Source: Streptomyces sp. col6 | GTDB taxonomy: Bacteria > Actinomycetota > Actinomycetes > Streptomycetales > Streptomycetaceae | Reading direction: 5' to 3' | Length of the DNA: 64,000 bases | Assembly (NCBI RefSeq): GCF_008042035.1 | Contig: NZ_RDBL01000002.1 | Span: forward strand, 515,332 to 579,331 | Part shown: positions 44,455-53,900 of the stretch, piece after piece | How positions within the stretch are numbered: position 1 is the first letter of the stretch | Layout of the letters: each line of letters starts with the position of its first letter | The notes under the pieces: generated by a model | What the model was told of the DNA's origin: nothing | The model's database searches: none | Seen by the model: the letters and a program-made list of their open reading frames with translations, nothing else | Position numbers and translations under genes: made by a program

Positions 44455-45759
44455 TCAGCCGATCCCCTGCCGGTCGGGCAGCAGCGAGAACTCCCGCTCG
44501 GCCACCTCCGGCACCGCGCGCTCCACCGCCTGCACCAGCAGCGCGCGGTGCCGGACCAGCGGTCCCCGCCGGCCGGGACCGGCCAGCGGCATCAGGTCGT
44601 CGATCCCGGCCAGCAGCCGCCGCGTCACCTGGGGGGCGTCGGCCCCGCACCGGCGGACCTCCTCGAAGCCGAGGTCCACCAGGTCCTCCCACGACGGCAC
44701 CTCCTGCACGAGCCGGACCGCGCCCTTGCGGTCCCGGTGGTGCACGGTGCCGAGCGGCAGCCGCACGGCGGTGGCGAGGAACTGCACGATCCGGTCCAGG
44801 CACTGCACGGCGGTCGTCGGGTCGTTCGTCGCGGCGGACAGCGCCCGCAGCGCGATGTCCGACAGCTGGCGCGGCCCGAACGCCAGGTCCTGGTGCAGGG
44901 TGCGCTCGACGCCCACCGACACCGTGTACCGCAGCGCGTGCCGGCTCGGCGCCGCCCCGCCGTGCACGGCGAGCACCGGCGTCCCCGGCACCACGAAGTC
45001 CCCGAGCCGGGGGATCAGCCGGAGCACCACGCCCTGGCGCCGGGCGGCCCGGACCAGCCGCGCGACGTTGACGTCCCGGAGCACCCCGGCCCGTCCCTCG
45101 TACGGGATCTGCCCGGTCTCGTCGGGCAGCGGCTCCTCGCCGGGCCGGCCGGCGGGCATCCGGCCCAGCACCCGGAAGGTGTCCCGGGTGATGTGATCGA
45201 GGACCGGCCCGATCTGCATGAGGCGCAGCGTGGAACTCACGTACGCGATGAACAGCAGCAGACTCAGCCCGACGAGCGCGGCGGTCAGCAGGCTCTGCAC
45301 GAACGGCAGCGAGGTGACCCGCCGGGGGTCGGTCTCGCTCTCGTACGAGCTGAGCACCAGCAGCGAGAACACGAACGTCGCGAGGAACACCGAGAGGGTG
45401 AGCTTGCTGATCCGGCTCCGTACGAAGATCCGCACCACCCGTGGCGTGAGCTGCCCGCTCGCCATCTGTACGGCGACCAGCGAGATGCTGAACACCACAC
45501 CGATGAAGGTCATCATCGCGGAGCTGACCGTGACGACGATCTGCTTGGTGTCCTCGGCGACCTTCACCAGGTCCTGGATCTCGTCGTACGCCCGCTCCTC
45601 GCGCAGGTACGAGACGATCTGCTCGTCCACCGCCGCGGCGGCGAACCAGAGCACGCACGCGACGACGAGCGTCATGGCCGGGGCGAACCAGAAGGTCTCG
45701 CGCAGGTGCTCGCGCAGAGGTGACAGGGCGCGGGGAGGACGGGAGCCGCGATCACTCAT
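44455..45759 (-). CDS. DUF2254 domain membrane protein
   Basis: A 434-residue predicted membrane protein. Helices lie near residues 25-45 (FAPAMTLVVACVLWFAAAAV), 74-98 (IVVTVSSAMMTFIGVVFSIS), 118-138 and 152-178, with ISLVAVQMASGQLTPRVVR between them, as in DUF2254. The C-terminal half is cytosolic (ALRALSAATNDPTTAVQCLD is a conserved family segment). Function unknown to me; a channel or stress role has been guessed for such proteins. Start ATG 45759. It faces away from the tRNA-Leu gene. Confidence 0.87.
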   Translation of the reverse strand: MSDRGSRPPRALSPLREHLRETFWFAPAMTLVVACVLWFAAAAVDEQIVSYLREERAYDEIQDLVKVAEDTKQIVVTVSSAMMTFIGVVFSISLVAVQMASGQLTPRVVRIFVRSRISKLTLSVFLATFVFSLLVLSSYESETDPRRVTSLPFVQSLLTAALVGLSLLLFIAYVSSTLRLMQIGPVLDHITRDTFRVLGRMPAGRPGEEPLPDETGQIPYEGRAGVLRDVNVARLVRAARRQGVVLRLIPRLGDFVVPGTPVLAVHGGAAPSRHALRYTVSVGVERTLHQDLAFGPRQLSDIALRALSAATNDPTTAVQCLDRIVQFLATAVRLPLGTVHHRDRKGAVRLVQEVPSWEDLVDLGFEEVRRCGADAPQVTRRLLAGIDDLMPLAGPGRRGPLVRHRALLVQAVERAVPEVAEREFSLLPDRQGIG

Positions 45760-46016
45760 GCGAGCGAACGTAACCCGCCCCGTCCGCCCGCCGGTGGACC
45801 CCGGCGCCGACCCTCCGGCTCCACGGTCCGTACGTGCGTCGCGACGGTCCGTACGGGAGGGGCGCACGGCCGGGGCGAAACACCTCCCGGACACCCCCGC
45901 ACCGCACTGACCAGCGCAATGTCCACCGGCCGGCCACCGGATATCCAGGTGAGAGGCACCCCAAACCCCTGGTATTGTTTTCTTTGTCGCCACGGGAGAC
46001 CGCGGCGGATCACCTG

Positions 46017-46101
46017 GTCCGGGTGGCGGAATGGCAGACGCGCTAGCTTGAGGTGCTAGTGCCCTTTATCGGGCGTGGGGGTTCAAGTCCCCCCTCGGAC
46101 A
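46017..46101 (+). tRNA. tRNA-Leu (GAG anticodon)
   Basis: An 85-nt cloverleaf. The acceptor stem GTCCGGG pairs with CTCGGAC (one G-U pair) and A46101 is the discriminator. The anticodon stem CTAGC/GCTAG closes loop TTGAGGT, with anticodon GAG at 46050-46052 reading CUC/CUU. A variable arm of class II size follows (TGCCCTTTATCGGGC) and the T-arm is GGGGGTTCAAGTCCCCC. CCA is not encoded. The upstream TATTGT (45973-45978) could be part of its promoter, without a clear -35. Confidence 0.97.
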
Positions 46102-46110
46102 CTCATCCAG

Positions 46111-46139
46111 TTCCCACGGTTCATCGCGAACCGTGGGAA
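46111..46139 (+). terminator. Intrinsic terminator of tRNA-Leu
   Basis: TTCCCACGGTTC and its complement form a perfect 12-bp stem with a 5-nt loop, followed by TTTCTGGTTT. The hairpin begins 9 nt after the tRNA. Confidence 0.85.
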
Positions 46140-46204
46140 TTTCTGGTTTCCGGGGACGGCCCATGCCGCCGCCGGACGAGCGATCGACCCTGGAGGACCC
46201 ACCG

Positions 46205-47032
46205 GTGGCTGTGCAGCGGATCTCGACCCGCAACGCCCGCTTTCAGCAGTTCCAGACGCTGCTCACCAACCGGACCAAGCGCGGGCGCGCCCGCGAGTTC
46301 CTCGTCCAGGGCGTCCGGCCGATCACCATGGCCGTCGAGCACGGCTGGACGATCCGCTCCCTCCTGTACGACGCGAGCCGCCCCCTCTCGCGTTGGGCCG
46401 AGGAGCTGATGCGCGGCATCACCACCGAGCGCATCGCGATGGCCCCCGACCTGCTCGCGGAGCTGAGCGAGCGGGCGGAGGGCGCGCCGGAGGTCCTGGC
46501 CGTGGTCGAGATGGCCCCCGACGACCTGACCCGCATCCCGGTCGGTGACGACTTCCTCGGCCTGGTCTTCGACCGCCCGACGCAGCCCGGCAACATCGGC
46601 AGCATCATCCGCTCCGCCGACGCCTTCGGCGCGCACGGCCTGATCGTCACGGGGCACGCGGCCGACCCGTACGACCCGAAGGCTGTCCGGGCGACGACGG
46701 GCTCCTTCTTCGCCCTCCCCGTGGTCCGCACCCCCTCGCACCACGAGGTCGGCCAGTGGCTGGACGCGGAGCGCGCGCAGCGCCGCCCGGTGGTCGTCGT
46801 CGGCACCGACGAGGACGGCGAGTGCGACGCCTCGGAGTTCGACCTCACCCAGCCCGTCCTGCTCCTCATCGGCAACGAGACGGCCGGCCTCAGCAACGCC
46901 TGGCGCGACCGCTGCGACCACGTCGTCAGCATCCCCATGACGGGCTCGGCCAGCTCCCTCAACGCCTCGAATGCGGCGTCGATCGTCCTGTACGAGGCGC
47001 GCCGCCAGCGGCTGACGAAGGCACGGGGCTAA
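46205..47032 (+). CDS. TrmH/SpoU-family RNA methyltransferase
   Basis: A 275-residue SPOUT enzyme that uses SAM to methylate a ribose 2'-OH in rRNA or tRNA. All three knot motifs are visible: FDRPTQPGNIGSIIRSADAFG (motif 1), LLIGNETAGLSNAW (motif 2) and SIPMTGSASSLNASNAASIV (motif 3). An N-terminal RNA-binding domain (RISTRNARFQQFQTLL, FLVQGVRPI) precedes them. The GTG start at 46205 is supported by GGAGG 8 bp upstream. The exact RNA target is not evident. Its stop overlaps the opposing monooxygenase stop by 4 bp. Confidence 0.9.
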   Translation: MAVQRISTRNARFQQFQTLLTNRTKRGRAREFLVQGVRPITMAVEHGWTIRSLLYDASRPLSRWAEELMRGITTERIAMAPDLLAELSERAEGAPEVLAVVEMAPDDLTRIPVGDDFLGLVFDRPTQPGNIGSIIRSADAFGAHGLIVTGHAADPYDPKAVRATTGSFFALPVVRTPSHHEVGQWLDAERAQRRPVVVVGTDEDGECDASEFDLTQPVLLLIGNETAGLSNAWRDRCDHVVSIPMTGSASSLNASNAASIVLYEARRQRLTKARG

Positions 47033-48645
47033 GCCGAGTCGTCGGTGCCCCGGGCGGAGAGGGCCGCCAGATAGCGCGGCAGCGCGTTGGACGCGAGGGA
47101 CAGCGGGAAGCGGGCGCCGAGCTGCCCGTCCGGGCGTACGACGAAACCGGTCGGCCCGTCCGGCCGGTAGAGGCGCGCGAACTCGCCGCCCGTGTCCCGG
47201 TAGCCGGGCGCGTCCGCCGGCGCGTCGCCCGCCACGACGGTGACGGTGTCCATGCCGCCCGCCTCCGACGCTTCGACGCCCTGCGGCGCGTACCGCAGCA
47301 GCACATGGCCCGTCCGGCCGCGCAGTACGTCGAGCAGCCGCAGCGGGTACGCCGCCACCGGGTGCGTCAGCCCGCCGCAGTCCGGGGCGCGGTCGCCGGG
47401 CTGCGGGGCGTCCGGGGGCCCGTACGGGGTGCCGGCCAGCGGCCCGTCGCGGTAGCCGACGAGCAGCTGGGCCTCGCGGAGCAGCACGGTCTCCAGACCG
47501 TCCGCGTCGTTCTCGACACCCCGGGTGGCGTGCCGGACGGTCCGCCCGACGACCTCCTCGCCCACCGGCCGCCGCTCGGCGTCGTAGCTGGTCAGCAGCG
47601 CGGGCCCGGCCTCGCCGCGCACCACGAGGGCGAGCTTCCAGGCCAGGTTGCAGGCGTCCTGGATGCCCGTGTTCATGCCCTGCGCACCGGTCGGCGGATG
47701 GATGTGGGCGGCGTCGCCCGCGACGAAGACCCGGCCCTCGCCGTACCGGTCCACGATCCGGTGGCTGATCCGGAAGACCGACGACCAGCGCATCCGCGAC
47801 AGGACCGCCGGCCTCGGCGCCAGACGGTCGACCACGGCCTGGATGTCCGGGAGCGCCGGCGTACGCCCGCCCTCAAGACCGTGCGCCACCTCGCCGCCGT
47901 CCGCCGGACCGGTGGAGAGCGCGGGCGGCACCAGCATGGACATCCGGTAGCGGCCCGTACCCGGCAGCGGGATGCAGACCAGCAGATCGTCCGTGGACCC
48001 GTCGGCCGCGGTGTGGTTGGCGCGCACCCCGTACCCGTACGGCAGGTCCCAGTCGGCCTCGACATCGGCCAGCATGTACTCCTCGCCGAACGCCCCTCCC
48101 TCGAAGGAGAGCCCGAGCCCCTTGCGTACGGTGCTGTGCGCACCGTCGCAGCCGACCAGATACCCGGCCCGCACCTCCTCCGTCCCACCGGATGCCGTAC
48201 GCAGCCGCGCCGTCACCCCGTCCGCGTCCTGGTCGAAGCCCTCCAGCTCCGTCCCGCGCTCGATGGCCGTGCCGAACCCGGCGACGTACTCCTCCAGGAT
48301 GCGCTCGGTCTCGTACTGCGGAAGCGAGGCGAACCCGTACGGCACCTCGGGCGGCAGCGCGAGCTCGATCCGGGCCACCTCGGCCCCGTCGATATGGATG
48401 AGCTGCCCGTACATCGGCGCCGCCGCCTCCAGCACGGCCCCGGCCAGGCCCATCCGGTCCCAGAGCTCCAGCGTGCGCGGCTGGATACCCACAGCCTTCG
48501 CGTACGGAAGCCGGCCCGGCAGCCGGTCGACGAGCCGGCACGCCACCCCGCGCCGCCGCAGCTCCGCCGCGACACTCAGCCCGACGGGCCCGGCGCCGAT
48601 GATCAGCACGTCGGTCGCGTGCTCACTGGAGCGTTCCTGCGCCAC
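47029..48645 (-). CDS. FAD-dependent class A monooxygenase
   Basis: A 538-residue flavoprotein of the PHBH/aromatic hydroxylase group. The dinucleotide motif VLIIGAGPVGLSVAAELRRR is at residues 13-32, the D-G motif in GYLVGCDGAHSTVRKGLG near 165, and the FAD ribityl motif in VFVAGDAAHIHPPTGAQG near 315. It would hydroxylate an aromatic or polyketide-like substrate with NAD(P)H; rifampicin monooxygenases have similar motifs, but the substrate cannot be set. The C-terminal thioredoxin-like extension (HVLLRYAPQGVEASEAG) is typical. Start GTG 48645 has GGGAGG 6 bp upstream. Confidence 0.9.
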   Translation of the reverse strand: MAQERSSEHATDVLIIGAGPVGLSVAAELRRRGVACRLVDRLPGRLPYAKAVGIQPRTLELWDRMGLAGAVLEAAAPMYGQLIHIDGAEVARIELALPPEVPYGFASLPQYETERILEEYVAGFGTAIERGTELEGFDQDADGVTARLRTASGGTEEVRAGYLVGCDGAHSTVRKGLGLSFEGGAFGEEYMLADVEADWDLPYGYGVRANHTAADGSTDDLLVCIPLPGTGRYRMSMLVPPALSTGPADGGEVAHGLEGGRTPALPDIQAVVDRLAPRPAVLSRMRWSSVFRISHRIVDRYGEGRVFVAGDAAHIHPPTGAQGMNTGIQDACNLAWKLALVVRGEAGPALLTSYDAERRPVGEEVVGRTVRHATRGVENDADGLETVLLREAQLLVGYRDGPLAGTPYGPPDAPQPGDRAPDCGGLTHPVAAYPLRLLDVLRGRTGHVLLRYAPQGVEASEAGGMDTVTVVAGDAPADAPGYRDTGGEFARLYRPDGPTGFVVRPDGQLGARFPLSLASNALPRYLAALSARGTDDSA

Positions 48646-48745
48646 GGATGCCTCCCGGTGCGTTGCCCCGTCGGGTTCCCGTACTCATGGTCGCCCGGCA
48701 CGGGGCGGGCGGCGAACGGGGGAGCGGAGGACCAGGGGCCGCCCG

Positions 48746-49171
48746 TCACGTCCGCTTCGCGTACACGATCAGGTTGTCCACCGGGTGGCCGTTCGAGTCG
48801 AACGCGCCGTCGCAGGTGATGAGGCGCAGGGCGCGGTCCGTGGTGCGGCCGTAGACGCGGGCCGTGGGGAAGGCGTTCTTGCTCACCGTTTCGCGGGCGG
48901 TGACCTCGAAGTGGATGTCCTTGCCGCCGCTGTCGCGGACCACGATGTCCGCGCCCTTGGCTATCTTGCGCAGGTCGTGGAAGACGGCCCTGCCGAAGCG
49001 GGTGTCGTTGTGGCCGATGAGGACCGCCGCGCCGGGTTCGCCGGGGACGGCGCTGCCCGTGTACCAGCCGGTCGTCATGCCCTTGTCGGCCGGCGGGACC
49101 TCGACGGTGCGGTCGGGGTTGAGGCCGAGCCGCATGACGTCGGAGTCCACGCCGAGGGACGGGATGGACAC
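48746..49171 (-). pseudogene. Class F sortase, domain intact but apparently cut from its N-terminus by a frameshift
   Basis: The open frame encodes a sortase domain of about 141 residues from GTG 49171: VSIPSLGVDSDVMRLGLN, GSAVPGEPGAAVLIGHND with the catalytic histidine, LRLITCDGAFD with the catalytic cysteine and DNLIVYAKR with the arginine. Class F sortases normally have an N-terminal membrane anchor and linker; none is encoded here in frame. Just upstream, a run of six G (49178-49183 on the plus strand) separates this frame from another with linker-like sequence (AVPASASAEPSTVAVAPAG, then RQDWEVQSSVRHTAP). Removing one base of the run would join them as HTAP-AHVSIPSLG. It could be a true pseudogene, a sequence error or a soluble sortase. 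Confidence 0.65.
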
Positions 49172-49519
49172 GTGGGCGGGGGGCCGTGTGCCGGACGGAG
49201 GACTGGACCTCCCAGTCCTGGCGGGCCGCGCCGGCCGCAGCCCCGGCCGGGGCGACCGCGACCGTCGACGGCTCGGCGGACGCACTGGCCGGTACGGCCA
49301 CCGGAAGGGTGCCGCGCCAGCGCAGGCCCGGCGCGCCCGCCCGGCTCTGGCGCGTCGTGACCCGCTGGTGGAACGGCGACTGAGGCCCGCGGCGGTTCCG
49401 GAGCGGCCCGGGACGGGGGCGGACGCGATGCCCCCGCCGCCGGGCCGCCCCACGCCGGACGTCGCGGACCGGCGGGGATCCACCGGGCGGGCGCCGGGCT
49501 CCACGTACCATGCGGAAGC
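49172..49519. other. 348-bp region upstream of the sortase and GH4 genes
   Basis: Contains the G6 run and about 200 bp with coding-like third-position bias in a frame shifted from the sortase; the same bias also fits a plus-strand frame (49186-49383, ending RLWRVVTRWWNGD), so the strand is ambiguous. From 49384 to 49519 I see no gene or clear promoter. Confidence 0.5.
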
Positions 49520-50860
49520 GTGAAGCTGACAATTCTGGGCGGCGGCGGATTCCGGGTTCCACTGGTGTACGGGGCGCTGCTCGCCGACCACGCCGAGGGC
49601 CGGGTCACGGCCGTCACCCTCCACGACACGGACACCGACCGGCTCTCCGCCGTCGCCCGGGTCCTCGCCGAGCAGGCCGCGTCCATCGCGGACGCGCCCG
49701 CCGTCCGCGCCACGACCGACCTGGACGAGGCCCTGCGCGGCGCCGACTTCGTCTTCTCCGCGATCCGCGTCGGCGGCCTCGCGGGCCGGGCGGCCGACGA
49801 ACGCGTCGCGCTCGACGAGGGCGTCCTCGGCCAGGAGACCGTCGGCGCCGGCGGCATCGCGTACGGGCTGCGCACCGTGCCGGTCGCCGACGACCTGGCG
49901 CGGCGCATCGCCCGGCTCGCACCGGACGCCTGGGTCATCAACTTCACCAACCCGGCCGGTCTGGTCACCGAGGCCATGTCCCGGCATCTCGGCGACCGCG
50001 TCATCGGCATCTGCGACTCACCGGTCGGCCTCGGCCGCCGCATCGCCCGGGTCCTCGGCGCCGACCCGGACCTGGCCCGCGTCGACTACGTCGGCCTCAA
50101 CCACCTCGGCTGGGTGCGCGGGCTCTACGTGGCCGGCCGGGACGAACTCCCGCGCCTGTTCGCCGATCCCGAGCTGCTGGGCTCCTTCGAGGAGGGCCGG
50201 CTGTTCGGTGCCGACTGGCTGCGCTCGCTGGGCTCGATCCCCAACGAGTACCTGCACTACTACTACTTCAACCGTGAGGCCGTCCGCGCCTACCAGGAGG
50301 CCGCGCAGACCCGGGGTGCCTTCCTCCGTGAGCAGCAGGAGGGCTTCTACGGCCGGATGAAGGACCCGGCGACCCCCGCCCTGGCCACCTGGGACCGCAC
50401 CCGCGCCGAGCGCGAGGCCACGTACATGGCGGAGAACCGGGACGTGGCCGGGGCGGGGGAGCGCGAGGAGAGCGATCTGGAATCCGGCGGCTACGAACAG
50501 GTCGCGCTCGCCCTCATGCGGGCGATCGCCCGTGACGAGCGGACCACCCTGATCCTCAACGTCCGCAACCGGTCCACCCTCTCGGTGCTCGACGCGGACG
50601 CCGTGATCGAGGTGCCCTGCCTGGTCGACGCCAATGGAGCCCGGCCCGTCGCCGTGGACCCGCTGCCCTACCACGCCGTCGGCCTGGTCACCTCGGTGAA
50701 GGCCGTCGAGCGCGCGGTGCTGGACGCGGCGGCGAGCGGGTCCCGCGCGGACGCCGTCCGGGCCTTCGCCCTGCACCCGCTGGTCGACTCGGTCTCCGTC
50801 GCCCGCCGCCTCGTCGACGGCTACGCGAAGGCGCACCCGGAATTGGCGCACCTGGCCTGA
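49520..50860 (+). CDS. Family 4 glycoside hydrolase (6-phospho-beta-glucosidase-like)
   Basis: A 446-residue NAD+- and metal-dependent GH4 enzyme. The Rossmann start LTILGGGGFRVPLVYGALL, the metal cysteine in GICDSPVGLGRR, YVGLNHLGWVRGL with the N-H metal motif, and NEYLHYYYFN are characteristic. GH4 enzymes open glycosides by oxidation at C3 and elimination, usually on 6-phosphorylated disaccharides; whether this copy acts on phosphorylated sugar is not clear because no PTS gene is nearby. Start GTG 49520. It is isolated and ends at a strong terminator. Confidence 0.9.
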   Translation: MKLTILGGGGFRVPLVYGALLADHAEGRVTAVTLHDTDTDRLSAVARVLAEQAASIADAPAVRATTDLDEALRGADFVFSAIRVGGLAGRAADERVALDEGVLGQETVGAGGIAYGLRTVPVADDLARRIARLAPDAWVINFTNPAGLVTEAMSRHLGDRVIGICDSPVGLGRRIARVLGADPDLARVDYVGLNHLGWVRGLYVAGRDELPRLFADPELLGSFEEGRLFGADWLRSLGSIPNEYLHYYYFNREAVRAYQEAAQTRGAFLREQQEGFYGRMKDPATPALATWDRTRAEREATYMAENRDVAGAGEREESDLESGGYEQVALALMRAIARDERTTLILNVRNRSTLSVLDADAVIEVPCLVDANGARPVAVDPLPYHAVGLVTSVKAVERAVLDAAASGSRADAVRAFALHPLVDSVSVARRLVDGYAKAHPELAHLA

Positions 50861-50867
50861 GGCGGTC

Positions 50868-50904
50868 GGAAGGAGTGGCCCCCGCCCTCGGGGCCACTCC
50901 TTCC
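50868..50904. terminator. Bidirectional hairpin terminator
   Basis: A perfect 15-bp stem (GGAAGGAGTGGCCCC) with a 7-nt loop between convergent stops at 50860 and 50911. Confidence 0.85.
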
Positions 50905-50910
50905 GTACGG

Positions 50911-53900
50911 TCATGACACGGCGCCCTCGGTGAGCGCTGTCAGGTCGGCGAGCAGTTCGGACGCGGTCACCGTGTCCAGCCCGGCGAGCCGCAGGTCGTG
51001 GGGCCGGTGGTGCCAGTAGTCGGACGGCTCGGCGTCGAGCCAGACGGTCTCCAGGGTCTGCTCGGGGTACACGTCGACCGCACCGACCGCGATGCCCCCG
51101 TCGAGGGCGATCACCAGGTGGCAGCTGTCTCCGAGGCGCTTGGAGATCCAGCGCTCCACGCCGTTGTCCTCCGGGTTCCCGCGCTGCCAGCCGTACCGCT
51201 CCAGGCCGAGGACCTTGCCCGTGGGCACCTTGATCCCCTCGAAGCGGCTCAGCCGGTGGCCGGCGGACTCCTCCTCGGTCAGCGCGAACACCGGACGTCC
51301 GAGCTGTGGGAACGGCTGAGTGATCGCATGGTCCGCGAACACCTCCGACCAGGCGGTCACCGCCTCGCCCAGGTGCAGCGGGTGGGGGAGCCGCACGGTC
51401 GCCCCGCCGGGCAGGCCGAACGGGCCGTCCCCGACGTCGGTGAACGTCCGGTCCTCCGCCACACGGAACGCCGTGGCCGCCCCGTCCGTCTCGCTCAGCC
51501 ACACCAGCCGGCGCACCAGGTGCCCGGTCAGCGGATGGGCGACGAACAGCTCGGTGAACTCCTGCGCCGTCCAGGAGCGGTTTGCCACCATGGCGGCCTC
51601 CAGCCGGCGCACCTGGTCGGAGGCGATCGACCGGACCTCCTTCTTCAGGGCCACGAACCGCTTGCGCTCGGTCGGCGCCAGCTCCGCGTCGTCTTTCGCC
51701 CCGGGCTTCGGCAGGTCCTTGAGGCGTTTGCCGTCGCCGTCCCGGACGTAGGGGCGCAACTGCTCGTCGAAGCCCACCGTGAACGTCCGGCTGCCGTAGT
51801 CGACGACCGTGGAACCGTCCGCGTCCAGACCCAGGTCGGGCACCAGCCGGTCCGAGAGCTGTTCGCCTGTCAGCCCGAGGCTCGCCGCCACTTCGGCGAT
51901 CTTCTCCGCGGCTCGCACCTTCAGGGCCTTGAACTTCACCCGCTGGGCGATCGAGTGCAGGTGAAGGAGCGCCGCGTCGGTGCCGATCGCCGCCAGGACG
52001 TCCAGCCCCTCCACCGCCCGGTGATGGGCGTTCTCACCGGGCCAGGCCCGGATGACCGGCGTCAGCCCGAGCACCGTCCCGTCGTCGCCCAGCACACCCA
52101 GGGCGTGGAGTGCCCACGCCTCCTTGGCGGGCAGGAGGGCGAGGCGCCACTGCTCGAAGAGCGCCCAGCCGAACTCGGCTGCCGAAGCCGGGTCCACGAT
52201 GCGCACCGCGTCGGCGAGACCCGGATACGGCTCGCCCGGCTTGGACAGGGCCAGCATGGTCACGAGATGGCGGACCGACTCCTCGGGCAGTGCCCCGCCC
52301 GAGGCGACCCGGATCTGTGGCAGCAGCGCCGGGTCCGCCCAGGCCGGCAACTCGGGCATGGCGGCGGGCAGCGCCCGCTCCAGCGGATCGGCGGCCAGCA
52401 GCCCGGCCACCGCCTCCACCGCTTTCCTTCCGTACCCCTCGGCGGCCTCGCGCACCGCCGCGTCGCCGTGCAGCGCGGCGATCAGGAGCAACGCCTGCTC
52501 GGCGGCCCGCCGTGCGTTACCGGCCTTGCCGACGGCGCCCGGCACGAGCAGCGGCGCGGCCCGCACACCGTGCCGCTCGAACCAGGAGCGGGCCACCGAG
52601 GCCGTGGACTTGAGCCGTACCGCCCAGTCGGCCATGTGGCGCGCGACCCGGACGTCGACGAACGGCAGCAGCAGCGGGGCGAGTTCGCTGGGCCGGCGCG
52701 GCACCACGCGCAGCAGCAGGGGCAGGGCGGCGAGACCGAAGCGGGCCGCCACCGGCTTCAGTGTGTCCGCGCCGTCCCACACATCGGTCGGGTCCCAGGT
52801 GTCGAGCAGGGGCGCGACCCGCTCCTCGGGCCCGTGGACGTAGATCCAGGCCGGCCGCAGGTCCGACGCGTCGAGCCCGTAGCGCAGCGAGTCGAGGGTC
52901 TGTTCCCAGTCGTCCACCGCCTCCCGCCGGGTGTACCAGCTGCCGGTCGCCGCCCACTGCTCGCGCTCCCCGTCCCGCCACTCCACGGCGGGCTCGCCGT
53001 CCGCCGTCAGGCCGCTGACCACGACGGGCCGCGTCGTGGTCCGCTCCCTGGTCCACGGCGGGGCCGTCAGCACGGCGGGAAGGGCGTCGGCGGGGGCGTC
53101 CGCGATGCGCTCGCCCCGGTTCAGCAGGGGTTCGACGATCTCCGCCAGGCCGGCGTCCAGCGTCGGCAGCACCCGCTCCGCGAGCGCGCGGTGAGTGGCG
53201 ACGTGCGCGGGAAGCAGTCCGGATGCCGAGGCCGTGTCACGGGCGTCCGCGGCGAGCAGCCGCAGCGCACGGGCCGGGTAACGGCGCATCGCCTCCAGAA
53301 GAGCGGGGCGGACCTGCTTGTCGCCGGCCTGGGCGAGCAGGGCGCCGAAGGCCTCGTCCGTCGGGAACTCGACGAGCGTGTCGGCGAGCTGCCGCCTCGC
53401 GTCCGCGTAGAAGTACCCCTTCTCCAGCTCCGTGGCGAGCATCGGGACGATCGCCGTCCCGATGCCCTCGGCGGCCGTGGCGATCGCGCTCATGCTCCGG
53501 TCGTAACCGGACGTGTTCGTGAACCGCGCGGCCTGCTCGGGCGAACCGAGCGAGCAGAAGATCAGGGAGAGGAGCCCGGAATCGGCCGTCCCGGTCGTCT
53601 CCGGGTCGGCGCAGAGCTCCGCGACCCAGTCGGACTCGCTCGGCGCCAGGTACGTCGTGACGACCCGTCGAGGGGCGTCGGTGCGGCAGGCGGACAGTGC
53701 CTCGACGGCGGCCCGGTACGTCGCGTCGTCCGCGGCGGCGAGCAGGGCCCGCACCCGGTCGGCGGCCACCCGGCTGTAGTGGGACGACCGGGTCTCCAGG
53801 GCCTCGGACCGTGCCTCCAGCCACGCGTCGTAACGGCGCGCCCCGCTCTGCATCCAGTGCGGCTCGATCATGAACAGCTCCACCGCGGCGCGGGCCGCGA

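Noticed and set aside
49186..49383. Small plus-strand gene (65 codons) ending RLWRVVTRWWNGD
   Set aside because: Third-position bias fits equally well a minus-strand frame continuous with the sortase; no ribosome site and no family.
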